Shown here: one piece after another, positions 17,808-27,083 of the stretch
Numbering within the stretch: the first letter of the stretch is position 1
Layout: each line of letters starts with the position of its first letter
DNA from: a virus
Length of the DNA stretch: 64,000 nucleotides
IMG/VR virus record: IMGVR_UViG_3300027777_000031
Coordinates: 25,864 to 89,863 of that record
Direction: 5' to 3' (one strand)
Notes under the pieces: generated by a model
The model's database searches: none
What the model was told of the DNA's origin: nothing
What the model saw: only the letters and a program-made list of their open reading frames with translations
Translations under genes and position numbers: made by a program

Positions 17808-19853
17808 ATGATAGAATCTATGGATGGTGGAAGTAATAGTGGAAATAAAGCAGTTAAGACTGACTCATCAACACCCGTATTAGACAATTTTAGTAGAGAT
17901 TTAATTAAACTTGCCGAAGAGGGTAAACTTGACCCTGTAATTGGTAGAGAAAGAGAAATCACACGAATCGCCCAAATCCTTTCACGTAGAAAAAAAAATA
18001 ACCCAATTATCATTGGAGAACCTGGTTGTGGTAAAACCGCAATCGTTGAAGGTCTTGCCATTATGATTTATAATGGGGAATGTCCAAGAAACTTAATGGA
18101 CAAACGTATCGTATCATTAGATATGACATCAATTGTTGCCGGAACCAAATATCGTGGACAATTCGAAGAAAGAATGAAAGTTATTATTGAAGAACTTCAG
18201 AACGCACCGAACATCATTGTATTCATTGATGAAATCCACACAATCGTAGGTGCAGGAAATTCGTCAGGTTCAATGGACGCATCAAACATCTTTAAACCGG
18301 CACTTGCCCGTGGCGAGATTCAATGTGTTGGAGCAACAACCTTAGATGAATACCGAAAAAACTTTGAGAAAGATGGAGCGTTAGAGAGACGTTTCCAAAA
18401 AGTTGTGGTGGATTCGGCGACCAAAGAAGAAACTTTGGAAATCCTTAAAAACGTAAAAGATAAATACGAGAACTTCCATAAGGTAACTTATACGGATGAA
18501 GTATTGTCAGTATGTGTTGATTTAGCGGACCGTTACATCACCGATAGAGAATTTCCGGATAAAGGGTTTGACATCATTGATGAGGTTGGAGCAAGAAGTC
18601 AAGTTGAAATTAAAATGCCAGAATCAATTGAGAAGTTAAAACAACAAGCCGCAGACATCAAACAAGAAAAAGTGGATGTTGTAAAACAACAACGATATGA
18701 GGAGGCAGCAAATCTTCGTGATAAAGAAAAACGCATCTTAACCAAACTTGAAGTTGAAAAGAAAAAGTTTGAGGAAGAACTTCTTTCACACAAAAAAGAA
18801 ATCAGTTTGGATTTAGTTTATGAGGTGGTTTCCAATATGACCAAAATTCCGGTAACCAAATTAAACGCAGACGAAACCAAATTATTATCTGATATGGAGA
18901 CAAACCTATCCGATAAAGTTATTGGACAATCTGAAGCCGTTTCAAAAATTGCAAAATCAATTCGTAGAAACAGAATCGGAATCAAGGACCCAAACAAACC
19001 AATCGGTTCATTCATCTTCTTAGGGTCAACAGGTGTTGGTAAAACATACTTGGCAAAACAACTAGCGAAACAAATGTTCGGTAGCGAAGATAATATGATT
19101 CGTGTGGATATGTCCGAGTATCAAGAAAAACACACCATTTCAAGATTAATTGGAGCACCTCCGGGATACGTTGGATACGATGAAGGTGGACAATTAACCG
19201 AACAAGTGAAAAACAAACCTTATTCTGTAATTCTATTTGATGAGATTGAGAAAGCCAATAAAGATATTTTTGGAACTCTTCTTCAAGTATTAGACGATGG
19301 TCACCTTACCGATGGTATGGGGAGAAAGATTAACTTCAAAAATTGTGTCATCATTATGACATCAAACGTGGGTGTTAAAAAATTACAGGATTTTGGTTCA
19401 GGTGTTGGTTTCAAAACTGGTAATAGTTCTTACGCTGAAGAAGAGTACAAACGTGAGGTTCTTAAAAAAGAACTTAAAAAATTCTTTACACCTGAATTCT
19501 TAAACAGAATTGATGAGGTCGTTATCTTCAACTCTTTGGTTAAAGAAGATGTTAAGAAAATTGTGACTTTGGAGTTGGATAAATTATCTAAAAGATTGGT
19601 TGGATTAAAATATAACATCACATTTGATGAAACTATTTTAGAATTAATTTCTGAAGTTGGATTTGACGAAACCTATGGGGCTCGACCAATCAAAAGAGCA
19701 ATCCAAGATAAGATTGAGGATTTTGTATCCGAAGAGATTATCAAAGGAAATATGGTGGAGGGTGTTCCATACACCCTTATAACCGTAGATAAAGAAGTGG
19801 TGGTTAAATCAGAACCTGTTAAAAAAACAAGAAAGAAAAAAGAGGATAATTAG
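17808..19853 (+). CDS. ClpC-like AAA+ unfoldase lacking the N-domain
   Basis: This 681-residue protein is a two-ring ATPase that would unfold proteins, normally for ClpP. Ring 1 has Walker A GEPGCGKT (70-77) and Walker B IVFIDE. A UVR-like segment [17 protein letters not shown] (294-310) lies between the rings, as in ClpC. Ring 2 has GSTGVGKT (406-413), VILFDE and the [11 protein letters not shown] sensor region. SGVGF (531-535) stands where ClpP-binding loops occur. The usual N-terminal adaptor-binding domain is absent: ring 1 starts by residue 24. It may share its role with tmRNA/SmpB. Confidence 0.88.
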   Translation: MIESMDGGSNSGNKAVKTDSSTPVLDNFSRDLIKLAEEGKLDPVIGREREITRIAQILSRRKKNNPIIIGEPGCGKTAIVEGLAIMIYNGECPRNLMDKRIVSLDMTSIVAGTKYRGQFEERMKVIIEELQNAPNIIVFIDEIHTIVGAGNSSGSMDASNIFKPALARGEIQCVGATTLDEYRKNFEKDGALERRFQKVVVDSATKEETLEILKNVKDKYENFHKVTYTDEVLSVCVDLADRYITDREFPDKGFDIIDEVGARSQVEIKMPESIEKLKQQAADIKQEKVDVVKQQRYEEAANLRDKEKRILTKLEVEKKKFEEELLSHKKEISLDLVYEVVSNMTKIPVTKLNADETKLLSDMETNLSDKVIGQSEAVSKIAKSIRRNRIGIKDPNKPIGSFIFLGSTGVGKTYLAKQLAKQMFGSEDNMIRVDMSEYQEKHTISRLIGAPPGYVGYDEGGQLTEQVKNKPYSVILFDEIEKANKDIFGTLLQVLDDGHLTDGMGRKINFKNCVIIMTSNVGVKKLQDFGSGVGFKTGNSSYAEEEYKREVLKKELKKFFTPEFLNRIDEVVIFNSLVKEDVKKIVTLELDKLSKRLVGLKYNITFDETILELISEVGFDETYGARPIKRAIQDKIEDFVSEEIIKGNMVEGVPYTLITVDKEVVVKSEPVKKTRKKKEDN

Positions 19854-19868
19854 TCCTCTTTTTTTTGT
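19842..19868 (+). terminator. Intrinsic terminator of the Clp gene
   Basis: AGAGGA-TAATTAG-TCCTCT hairpin followed by a run of T on the plus strand, overlapping the stop codon. Confidence 0.8.
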
Positions 19869-19884
19869 TCTAAAAATATAAGAA

Positions 19885-19906
19885 AAAAAAAGAGACCGAA
19901 GTCTCT
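19885..19906 (-). terminator. Intrinsic terminator with UUCG loop
   Basis: On the minus strand AGAGAC-TTCG-GTCTCT followed by nine T residues. It closes the archaemetzincin/L,D-transpeptidase unit. A near copy serves the peptidase gene at 23315. Confidence 0.85.
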
Positions 19907-20484
19907 TAATATTTTATTTTTTTTCTACAATCATTACAAATCCACAATAATTCATTTTTTACTTGGGAACCTTTTCCTTTAGCATCATTCATTAAACATT
20001 TAATATTTGTTTCACAATGAGGTATTCCTAAAGTATGTCCAATTTCGTGAACCACAACTTTAACCATTTCATCAGAATGATTTTTACCTAATCTTTTAAC
20101 TGATACAACACAAGGTTTACCACTCATAAGACCTAAACCAAAAATACCCCAATTATGATATAATTTACCGTTTAGTTCTCTATCGGTAGAAATATCAACA
20201 TCTGTTAAACCTAATACTTTACCATCACAATTTGAATACTTTGACTCTAAATAATTAAGTATTTGGTCTGCGTTATATTTTTTTAGACCATTAACTTTTG
20301 TTGATTTAGGAACCTTAATACGGTTTAATACTACAACATTAAAAGAATAAAATTTGTTTAATTCTTTTGAGCTCAATTCAACATCATCATTTGAGATGTT
20401 TCCCATAGGGACCAAATATATTGTTGGTTTACGTGTGGTAAATCCAAACAATAAAAATACGGATATTAATAATATTTTTTTCAT
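19906..20484 (-). CDS. Secreted archaemetzincin-type zinc protease
   Basis: The 192-residue protein starts with a hydrophobic signal-like segment (MKKILLISVFLLFGF). The full archaemetzincin (M54) signature is present: HEIGHTLGIPHC (146-157), Cys163 with Met165, and after exactly 17 residues a CNDC pair (183-186). His146, His150 and His156 would bind the catalytic zinc with Glu147 as base, and the four Cys a second zinc. Family members are small proteases with poorly known substrates. Presence in a phage is unusual. The promoter TATCTTTG ends four bases before the ATG, so the mRNA is probably leaderless. Confidence 0.9.
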   Translation of the reverse strand: MKKILLISVFLLFGFTTRKPTIYLVPMGNISNDDVELSSKELNKFYSFNVVVLNRIKVPKSTKVNGLKKYNADQILNYLESKYSNCDGKVLGLTDVDISTDRELNGKLYHNWGIFGLGLMSGKPCVVSVKRLGKNHSDEMVKVVVHEIGHTLGIPHCETNIKCLMNDAKGKGSQVKNELLWICNDCRKKIKY

Positions 20485-20488
20485 ATCA

Positions 20489-20496
20489 CAAAGATA
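20489..20496 (-). promoter_or_regulatory. Bacteroidota-type promoter, leaderless start
   Basis: TATCTTTG on the minus strand ends four bases before the archaemetzincin ATG. A TTG lies about 16 bases further upstream. Confidence 0.75.
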
Positions 20497-20507
20497 CGAA
20501 AAAAAAA

Positions 20508-21743
20508 TTAAGCAACCTCTTCTATTTTAGGTAACATTTGACCTAAAGATTCAAGATTAGGACATTGTTGTGAATCTTCACCCATTGCTTTGAAGAATTT
20601 ATCATTTTGAACTAAATAATTATTTTGAGTTTCACCAATAATAAAAACTAACGCACCGACTGCATATGGTCTTGCAATTTTTAAAAAGTCTTCAGGAAGA
20701 TTAATACAACCATATGATTTGTTAAATTTAGAAGTACCTAAATATTGTTCAACAGTTTTTATAAATGAATCCGGAATACTTTCAGATTTTGGTGATGCAC
20801 TACTACCCATAGCTTTTTTAAGTTCTCGCATTGCTTTTACTCTTGGAGCTTCATTATAAAATCCGTGAATAGCGTTTGCTAAACTTTCGCCGTCTAAAGT
20901 TGTTACATTAAAGATATTATTATCACCACCAACATAATCCTCATCAGTTTTTAACGCATTAATAGAATAAATTCCTTTAGGAAAAAATCTTGATTTATTT
21001 TTATTTATATAATCGTAAATTAATTCCTTATCATATTTTTTACCACCACCAGTTTTATCTTTATATTCTTGTGATTTCACATCATATTTAAAACCCGCAG
21101 CATTGGCATATTCGTCCCAAGACCATAATGCTTTAGCTATTGATTTAGCGTCTTGAGATTGAGCATTTAACCCATCTATCGTATATGATTTAGCAACAAA
21201 ATCGCCTTTTTTGTTAAACAAATAAATGTTATTATCTCTTGTATCAATAACGAAAAAATTTCTATTACTAAATTTAGGTCGTATACCAACATATGAAATT
21301 TCACAAGCACTTCTTACAGGAACACCATTAGAAATTAATTCTCCACCAACTTTTTGATATTGACTCATTTTTGTCAAATCAACCCCTTTAGTACTAGGTA
21401 TTGAAGGACAAAAATTTTGAGATGTTTTATCATCTTTTTTAATTGGTGTTTCAGGTTTTTTAATTTGCATAGTCTTATCACCAATAACTTGTTTAATACT
21501 AGTTATTGATTTATGATTTTTAGCCTCTTTCCAATTAGGGTACTTGTCACCATATTTTGTATTTTCTTTACCTTTAAAATAATATTTACCATTTTCAAAT
21601 TTATAATCATACGCATTATCGTGGTCAGTAACTATAATTGGAGACACACCTTGTTCACTTAAATAGTGACGTTTAGTTGCACTTTCGTGAAGATTTAATA
21701 TTCTATTTTTTTCTTCTTCGTTAATTATAAATAAATTTTTCAT
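20508..21743 (-). CDS. L,D-transpeptidase-like (YkuD-type) protein with internal-protein leader
   Basis: I choose the start at 21743 (MKNLFIINEEEKNRIL), one base after the preceding stop; a longer frame would run inside that gene. The product has 411 residues. It opens with a leader shared with other proteins here (EEEKNRILNLHESATKR.YLSEQ). The C-terminal half has AIHGFYNEAPR and SYGCINLPEDFL (343-354), matching the His and Cys (Cys346) active site of YkuD enzymes, which cross-link or cut peptidoglycan stem peptides. The usual ShGC is SYGC here. I infer a virion-borne wall enzyme. Confidence 0.7.
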   Translation of the reverse strand: MKNLFIINEEEKNRILNLHESATKRHYLSEQGVSPIIVTDHDNAYDYKFENGKYYFKGKENTKYGDKYPNWKEAKNHKSITSIKQVIGDKTMQIKKPETPIKKDDKTSQNFCPSIPSTKGVDLTKMSQYQKVGGELISNGVPVRSACEISYVGIRPKFSNRNFFVIDTRDNNIYLFNKKGDFVAKSYTIDGLNAQSQDAKSIAKALWSWDEYANAAGFKYDVKSQEYKDKTGGGKKYDKELIYDYINKNKSRFFPKGIYSINALKTDEDYVGGDNNIFNVTTLDGESLANAIHGFYNEAPRVKAMRELKKAMGSSASPKSESIPDSFIKTVEQYLGTSKFNKSYGCINLPEDFLKIARPYAVGALVFIIGETQNNYLVQNDKFFKAMGEDSQQCPNLESLGQMLPKIEEVA

Positions 21744-21744
21744 A

Positions 21745-22563
21745 TTATTTCGGAGTTGTTGGGGTATAACCCTTAAATTCAGGGAATGATTTAGCTTTGA
21801 ACTGTGAACCCGCAGCTGTCGGTGCTCCCGCAGTTGGTGGATTAGTTCCAGCACCCGGTTGCCCTATTAAATCATTGATATCGATTTCAGAATATCCTGA
21901 ACCTCCACCAGCAGCTACACCACTATTTTCTGTACCGGTTTTTTGACCTCCGGTATTAGCACCTGTAGTTTGAGCACCTGTTGATGCACCTTGAACACCA
22001 GTTTCAGCGGTTTTCTTAATTGCTGCCGATGACGCGTCGGTAGTATTGTTGGTTGGTTGAGTTGTAGTAGTTGTTGTGGTTGCGTTTGTATCTGTTTTTG
22101 GTAAATTTTGTAATGACGATAAAATACTTGCAGATGTTTTAGGTCCATATTTACCATCCGGAGTTAATCCGGCTTGAGATTTTGTATTTAATAAAGTTTG
22201 TAATTCAACAATTGAAGGGTATTTAACCCCTATTTTAATAGGTGTCACTGGTGGTGGTGGTGTTGTTGCTGCCGGTGGAGTAGTTCCTGCAGCTGTTGGT
22301 GGAGTAGTTCCTGCTGCTGTTGGTGGAGTAGTTCCTGTGTTAGCACCTGTAACACCACCAATTTCTACACCAGGTTTAGACCCACCAATCGTATTTAGAG
22401 ATTGTTTAATAGCATCAACCACTTTTGGGTCTAAATTTCCATAATTCCCTGAGTCAATGTTTCCAGCAATAGTTTTAACATCCTGTTCAGAAATAACAAT
22501 ACCTCTTTTATACCCCAAAAGGTATTTCATATTTTCAATTTCTTTTAATATATTTTTTTTCAT
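21745..22563 (-). CDS. Peptidoglycan-binding-like protein with Thr/Pro linkers
   Basis: The 272-residue product starts with a short leader ending GIVISEQD, a possible (I/L)xE cut site. Two Thr/Pro/Ala-rich linkers flank a module of about 45 residues (PSIVELQTLLNTKSQ, GLTPDGKYGPKTSASILSSLQ) that follows the peptidoglycan-binding domain pattern (LQ..L...G...DG.YG..T...L). It lies between and is co-transcribed with the L,D-transpeptidase-like gene and another binding-like gene. Confidence 0.65.
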   Translation of the reverse strand: MKKNILKEIENMKYLLGYKRGIVISEQDVKTIAGNIDSGNYGNLDPKVVDAIKQSLNTIGGSKPGVEIGGVTGANTGTTPPTAAGTTPPTAAGTTPPAATTPPPPVTPIKIGVKYPSIVELQTLLNTKSQAGLTPDGKYGPKTSASILSSLQNLPKTDTNATTTTTTTQPTNNTTDASSAAIKKTAETGVQGASTGAQTTGANTGGQKTGTENSGVAAGGGSGYSEIDINDLIGQPGAGTNPPTAGAPTAAGSQFKAKSFPEFKGYTPTTPK

Positions 22564-23279
22564 TATCTTGGTCTATTTGCGTTTGCTTGTAATTGTTTTA
22601 TTGCATCATTAAGTTGGTCTGAAGTCATACCAACTTGTTGTTGTGCTTGAGCGATACCTCCAGCGGGTGTTCCTGTTGTTGGAGTTGTTGTCCCAGCAGC
22701 AGCTGCTGGTGGTGTTGTAACCTCTGATTTAGGAGTATCTTGTGGTTTACCATTTAATTTTTCATTAATTTTTTGTAACAAACCGGAATCCATAATACCT
22801 GTTTCAGGTAAACCTAAGAATTTTTGAATAGCCTTAGTATTTTCAGTTGTTTTAGCAACAATTTGTTGTTTATATTGTTGTAATTTTTTTGCCTTGTCAT
22901 CAGTTGTTACCGCAGTTTTAAATTCAGGGTCATTACAAGAATATTTTTCAGATTTATTATTGGCAACAGGTTGTTTACGTTTATAACCATTATTATAATA
23001 CACATAACCTTTTATTATATATGCTGTCGACCCGTCTGATAATTTAGTTGGTTTAACCCCTTGACTAGGGACACACGAATATATTCCTTCCCAATTTTTT
23101 TCTCTAGCAAGACCATCTTTCTTACCAGCACCTGCTTGAGCATTAAATCCAAGTGGATTATTTGGTATTGCTCCAAATGGTGAAGTTTGTTCATTCAAAT
23201 ATTGACGTTTTGTTGCACTCTCGTGAATATTTAAAATTCTATTTTTTTCTTCTTCGTCTAAGAAATATAATTTTTTCAT
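22563..23279 (-). CDS. Leader-bearing protein with peptidoglycan-binding-like repeat
   Basis: The 238-residue product begins MKKLYFLDEEEKNRILNIHE and continues TKRQYLNEQ, the same leader as the 20508 gene with an LNE-Q site. Residues about 150-185 (TKAIQKFLGLPETGIMDSGLLQKINEKL) resemble half of a peptidoglycan-binding domain. The C-terminus is Thr/Ala/Pro and Gln rich. Stop and start codons overlap with the next gene. Candidate late motif at 23294-23301. Confidence 0.6.
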   Translation of the reverse strand: MKKLYFLDEEEKNRILNIHESATKRQYLNEQTSPFGAIPNNPLGFNAQAGAGKKDGLAREKNWEGIYSCVPSQGVKPTKLSDGSTAYIIKGYVYYNNGYKRKQPVANNKSEKYSCNDPEFKTAVTTDDKAKKLQQYKQQIVAKTTENTKAIQKFLGLPETGIMDSGLLQKINEKLNGKPQDTPKSEVTTPPAAAAGTTTPTTGTPAGGIAQAQQQVGMTSDQLNDAIKQLQANANRPR

Positions 23280-23309
23280 AAAATATTTTATTTATAAATA
23301 TCATATAAA

Positions 23310-23332
23310 AAAAAAAGAGACCGAAGTCTCTT
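23310..23332 (-). terminator. Intrinsic terminator with UUCG loop
   Basis: AGAGAC-TTCG-GTCTCT with a T run on the minus strand, ending the M20-type peptidase gene. Confidence 0.85.
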
Positions 23333-24152
23333 AGAATAAATTTTTAAATTTTGGTTCTGATTTATATTGGTATTTCTGATATCCCAATCCTTCAATCATT
23401 TTTTTACCAGTTTCAATTCCATTATAAACATCCTCAACTACAACATATTCATTTCTTGTGTGATAGTCGTAATAACCTATTGCAAAATTGATACAGGCAA
23501 AATCAAAAGTATTCTTTAATGCGTAAACATCGGTATAAGGGTTTGAGAAGTATTCTTGTTCCCCATTGAAACTCTCGTTTAACACATTATTACAAGTCTC
23601 AAAGAACTCACTATCTCTTTCAAATAATCTTGTTCCCATACAAACTTCAGTAACCATTCTATTACCCGGAGCGTCAAACTGAATCCCATAACCAACATTC
23701 ATAAAGAAGTTTGGGTCGGCTTTTTTAGACCCGTGACATCCGGTTTCTTCTGATACGAAAAATGCTGCTTTCAGATTTGGTAATTCTTTTAATAATTCCA
23801 AACACGCATAAACACCACATTTATCATCACCACCAATTCCGGTTGGTTCATCAAAATCGTTATAAGCCTTTAAAGCCGGTTTAATTTCATACTGACTATT
23901 CTGTAACATTTCCTCACGAATATTGATTGAGTCAATACTATGAACTGTATCAGTGTGAGCTATTACGCAAGGGAAGTAATCGACAAATTCATCCGTTTGT
24001 TTAACAGCGTAAATATTGTAATGTTCATCCACATTGAAGGGAATCCCATTTTCTTCTAACCAATTGGTTATAAATTCAACCATAAGGTCTTCTTGATAAG
24101 TTTTTGTCGGAATTGACAAAACCTCTTTTAATAATTCGTAATTTCTTTCCAT
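23331..24152 (-). CDS. M20-type zinc exopeptidase
   Basis: The 273-residue protein shows the metal ligands of the M20 (peptidase T-like) group in order: AHTDTVH (about 66-72), GIGGDDKCGVYACLELL, VSEETGCHGS, and FAIGYYDYHTRNEYV near the C-terminus. It would be a cytoplasmic di-zinc aminopeptidase or tripeptidase, perhaps recycling peptides. It is shorter than bacterial peptidase T (about 400 residues), with no room for a lid/dimerisation domain. The promoter TATATTTG ends four bases before the ATG. Such a gene is rarely seen in phages. Confidence 0.8.
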   Translation of the reverse strand: MERNYELLKEVLSIPTKTYQEDLMVEFITNWLEENGIPFNVDEHYNIYAVKQTDEFVDYFPCVIAHTDTVHSIDSINIREEMLQNSQYEIKPALKAYNDFDEPTGIGGDDKCGVYACLELLKELPNLKAAFFVSEETGCHGSKKADPNFFMNVGYGIQFDAPGNRMVTEVCMGTRLFERDSEFFETCNNVLNESFNGEQEYFSNPYTDVYALKNTFDFACINFAIGYYDYHTRNEYVVVEDVYNGIETGKKMIEGLGYQKYQYKSEPKFKNLF

Positions 24153-24156
24153 AGAG

Positions 24157-24164
24157 CAAATATA
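24157..24164 (-). promoter_or_regulatory. Bacteroidota-type promoter, leaderless start
   Basis: TATATTTG on the minus strand, ending four bases before the M20-type peptidase ATG. Confidence 0.65.
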
Positions 24165-24194
24165 GGAAAAATAATTTGAATATTAACTATTATT

Positions 24195-25556
24195 TTAATT
24201 TATTCTAATAAACCCTTCAAATAACTCAGGTGAAACTAAAAAATTATTAAATTCTTCTTCAGTATAACTTCTATCTTCTATTCCCACACTACCGTCTTTT
24301 TTAAACACCTGAACAAGTATTCTATTATTTTTTGGGTTAATTCCTCTATAGAAAAATTCTCTTCCGGATTTAGTTGTATATCTGTTATTAATTTTAAATT
24401 TAGAATCAAGTCGTTTATATAATTCACCATACTCGTAGATATCGACATATTGAGATTCGTCCTCAAGTTTATCAATAATTTTATCCAAGTATCTTGAACA
24501 TTCGGAATCAAAATATTCTTGGTCAAAATCCACAGCATCTATTTCATAAATATAATCACCCCATCCAGTAATCTCCATATCTGAACCAATTCTAAACAAT
24601 AATTCACTTATAGTTAATGTTTTATCTCCCATTGTATCGTATAGAGATAATAACATCCCAACACTTGTAAAATATTCTCTAAAACAATGTTTTGTAAAAA
24701 TTCCGTAATTGTAGAATGGGTTACAAAAATCGTCTTTTATCATTTGGTTAAACCCTCTGGTTTTAGATTCATTTGTTTGTGAAGTATACTCGTAAATCAT
24801 TGACTCTACCTCATTCCCAAACATATTAAGTAATTTTTGACCTGCTTCCGATTTTTGGTCATCAGTATCTAATGGAACTGACTGTGGAGAAATGATTGAA
24901 AGAATTTGTTTTACCTTTGTAAGGTTTTCTTCATTAAATTGATTAAAAAAATATCCATCCTTAAAATCTTGGGTTGCCTGATAATCATCTTCCCACTCAT
25001 AGGTATCGTAGTTCCCGGTAATAGCGTTGTAATACCACATATCATCATCACTAGGATTGAATAACTTAATATAGTCATCCTCGTCAAAACTTAAATCTAT
25101 TTTACTTTTGAACGGAGCTTTTGGTGTGTATTTAAAATCGTAAATAGCATCGTCAGCATTCTCTAACTCACGACTACTAACTTGTTCACCCTTGGCAATT
25201 TTAGTTAATAACTTATACGTTTCACCAACACCAATAATATCATCAACAACTGATTTAACCTCATCGGGAAAATTATACAGAATATCATTTTTTGGACGAG
25301 CAGTACCATAGGTATTATAATATTCAATCTTACCATCCTCTTTATGAATCGTATAAGTAACCAAACCATTATTTAATTGGAGATTTTTATCTATAATAAA
25401 GTAAGTATCCCCCTCTCTAAATTGATTCCAACTACCTTTAAATTTTTCCGGAGCGTAATACACAAAGGCATCATAGTCCAATGGGTCTACAACCAACCAA
25501 TCGTCATTGTCTAATAATATGTTTTTCATTCCGTGAAAGCTCTTTGTATCAGGCAT
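24195..25556 (-). CDS. Unknown 453-residue protein
   Basis: No family recognised. The protein is acidic and rich in Tyr, Asp and Phe (NDDWLVVDPLDYDAFVYYAP; YNAITGNYDTYEWEDDYQATQ). Sections such as GDTYFIIDKNLQLNNGLVTYTIHK look beta-rich, and the C-terminal third is helical. A second possible start lies nine codons downstream (MKNILLDND). Candidate late motif at 25574-25581. Confidence 0.65.
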   Translation of the reverse strand: MPDTKSFHGMKNILLDNDDWLVVDPLDYDAFVYYAPEKFKGSWNQFREGDTYFIIDKNLQLNNGLVTYTIHKEDGKIEYYNTYGTARPKNDILYNFPDEVKSVVDDIIGVGETYKLLTKIAKGEQVSSRELENADDAIYDFKYTPKAPFKSKIDLSFDEDDYIKLFNPSDDDMWYYNAITGNYDTYEWEDDYQATQDFKDGYFFNQFNEENLTKVKQILSIISPQSVPLDTDDQKSEAGQKLLNMFGNEVESMIYEYTSQTNESKTRGFNQMIKDDFCNPFYNYGIFTKHCFREYFTSVGMLLSLYDTMGDKTLTISELLFRIGSDMEITGWGDYIYEIDAVDFDQEYFDSECSRYLDKIIDKLEDESQYVDIYEYGELYKRLDSKFKINNRYTTKSGREFFYRGINPKNNRILVQVFKKDGSVGIEDRSYTEEEFNNFLVSPELFEGFIRIN

Positions 25557-25611
25557 TGATATTTATTTTAATAATAAATATAATTTTATTTGGATTTATC
25601 CAAAAATGTAT

Positions 25612-25619
25612 TATCTTTG
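25612..25619 (+). promoter_or_regulatory. Bacteroidota-type promoter of the tmRNA gene
   Basis: TATCTTTG with a TTG 19 bases upstream. It lies 14 bases before the predicted mature 5' end, leaving a short leader for RNase P. Confidence 0.85.
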
Positions 25620-25633
25620 TGGTATCAAAATAT

Positions 25634-26027
25634 GGGAGCGACACGGAATTGATTATTAGTAATAGTTATTCGGGGCACGTAGTGAGATGTTCTCTATCAC
25701 TTAAATCTATGGGTACAACAATTTAGACGGAAACGTTTTAAACAAAATGGCTCTAGTAGGTCTTGTACGTCAAGACGAGCTTGTGAACGTAGCGTAAGCA
25801 AACTCACATTGGGGTCGGTGGACATATAACCCAGCAACAGGAGTCCCTACAAAGGTGTGGTACCTATCCGAAAAGGTACAAGTGGAGGATTAGTTCTCAG
25901 TAAACCAAACCACTCTAAAAATAAGGGAATTGTGAAATTTTGGATTGTTAGCTTAAACAATATCCTAAACGTGTAGTCCTTAATAGGTAGTACAAATAAG
26001 ACCGGAGTTCGAGTCTCCGCGCTTCCA
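25634..26027 (+). ncRNA. ssrA: tmRNA (transfer-messenger RNA), one-piece
   Basis: This 394-base RNA has a tRNA-like end. GGGAGCG (25634-25640) pairs with CGCTTCC (26020-26026) as the acceptor stem, and CGGAG-TTCGAGT-CTCCG forms the T-arm; A26027 is the discriminator. CCA is not encoded. A tag frame follows a TTAGAC element at 25723-25728: it starts at GGA (25729) and stops at TAA (25795), giving 22 residues beginning GNVLNKMALV and ending RQDELVNVA. The tag is longer than the short tags ending in ALAA that are usual in Bacteroidota. tmRNA rescues stalled ribosomes with SmpB, encoded 1.1 kb away. Confidence 0.92.
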
Positions 26028-26065
26028 CTTCCACCGGAGAGTCCCGACACCTCCATCAAAAGAAA

Positions 26066-26090
26066 AACCCATCATATGATGGGTTTTTTT
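26066..26090 (+). terminator. Intrinsic terminator of the tmRNA gene
   Basis: CCCATCATATGATGGG hairpin followed by seven T residues. Confidence 0.85.
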
Positions 26091-26114
26091 GTTATCAGTT
26101 CAAATGTTTATTTT

Positions 26115-26480
26115 TTAATCTTGTAGTAAATCCTTTGATACCGGAGTTACATTTAATTTATTTATTAATTTATCAAATCTTGAATCCATAATTCTATATA
26201 CTTCATCAAAACCTTTATGTGTTTCGTCAGCTCTAGCATTAATATACCTATTTGTTTCCGTATATAATTCGTCTGTTCGTTTAATCTCACCATCTATACG
26301 ACGATGTAGTTCCTCACTTACTCTGTTTATATCATTAAAGATAAGTCCTTGTACTTGTTCCAATTGGGAACATTTTGATTTTAATCTTTTAATTTGAATG
26401 TACATCATAACCACAACTCCAACTCCCAGTATCCCGAGAACCAAACCTATACCCATAATGAACGATGTTAAATCTACCAT
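26115..26480 (-). CDS. Membrane-anchored coiled-coil protein
   Basis: The 121-residue protein has one N-terminal membrane segment (IMGIGLVLGILGVGVVVMMY) followed by a long helical region (QVQGLIFNDINRVSEELHRR, EIKRTDELYTETNRYI) expected to form a coiled coil. It could be a lysis accessory (holin- or spanin-like) protein or a membrane organiser; nothing in the sequence decides. Confidence 0.6.
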   Translation of the reverse strand: MVDLTSFIMGIGLVLGILGVGVVVMMYIQIKRLKSKCSQLEQVQGLIFNDINRVSEELHRRIDGEIKRTDELYTETNRYINARADETHKGFDEVYRIMDSRFDKLINKLNVTPVSKDLLQD

Positions 26481-26536
26481 AATTTCTTTTTTTTATTTGT
26501 TTATTATTGAACTGATAATTAAGTATAATAAAAAAA

Positions 26537-26557
26537 GGGACTATTTCAAGTCCCTTT
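26537..26557 (-). terminator. Intrinsic terminator
   Basis: GGGACT-ATTTCA-AGTCCC hairpin with a T run on the minus strand, 22 bases after the stop of the 26579 gene. Confidence 0.75.
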
Positions 26558-26578
26558 ATTATATAGTATTTTTATATT

Positions 26579-27040
26579 TTAATTTTCGTCATCATCAAAC
26601 ATTCCCATTTCATCACCCCAAGATTGTAAAAAATCTTGTTCTTCTTCGTGGCTAGGTTCCTCATCATCTTTAGTATATTCCCAAGCTTGAACTTCATTCT
26701 TAAATTTATTAAATGAAAAATTAATTTCGTCTAAATCAAAACCTAATTTATAATCATTAAAAACATTTTTCATATCATCTTTAATGTTATGTTTCATATA
26801 TCCAACCATAACTTTGAAATACTTACGTAAATGATTTTCATTAAATGGTTCTCCAATAACTTCATCTAAAACGTGTTGGAAATGAGCGTCTATATAAAAC
26901 TCCCAAGCTTTAGATAATGTTAAAACTTTTTTGTTTGAACCTAAACTATCATCTTCTTTAATCACATTTTTTTTACCTGAGTGCATCTCAAGGATTCTAT
27001 TTTTCTCTTCTTGAGAAATGTTATTTAACAAATTTTTCAT
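26579..27040 (-). CDS. Leader-bearing acidic protein, unknown function
   Basis: The 153-residue product starts with the shared leader (MKNLLNNISQEEKNRILEMH, then SGKKNVIKEDD, an IKE site). The rest is helical (WEFYIDAHFQHVLDEVIG; YFKVMVGYMKHNIKDDMKNV) with a very acidic C-terminus. I infer a protein sent into the prohead or virion because of the leader. Candidate late motif at 27058-27065. Confidence 0.6.
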   Translation of the reverse strand: MKNLLNNISQEEKNRILEMHSGKKNVIKEDDSLGSNKKVLTLSKAWEFYIDAHFQHVLDEVIGEPFNENHLRKYFKVMVGYMKHNIKDDMKNVFNDYKLGFDLDEINFSFNKFKNEVQAWEYTKDDEEPSHEEEQDFLQSWGDEMGMFDDDEN

Positions 27041-27083
27041 ATTATTAGTTTTTTATTATAAATATATTAAAATTAAAAAAAAA

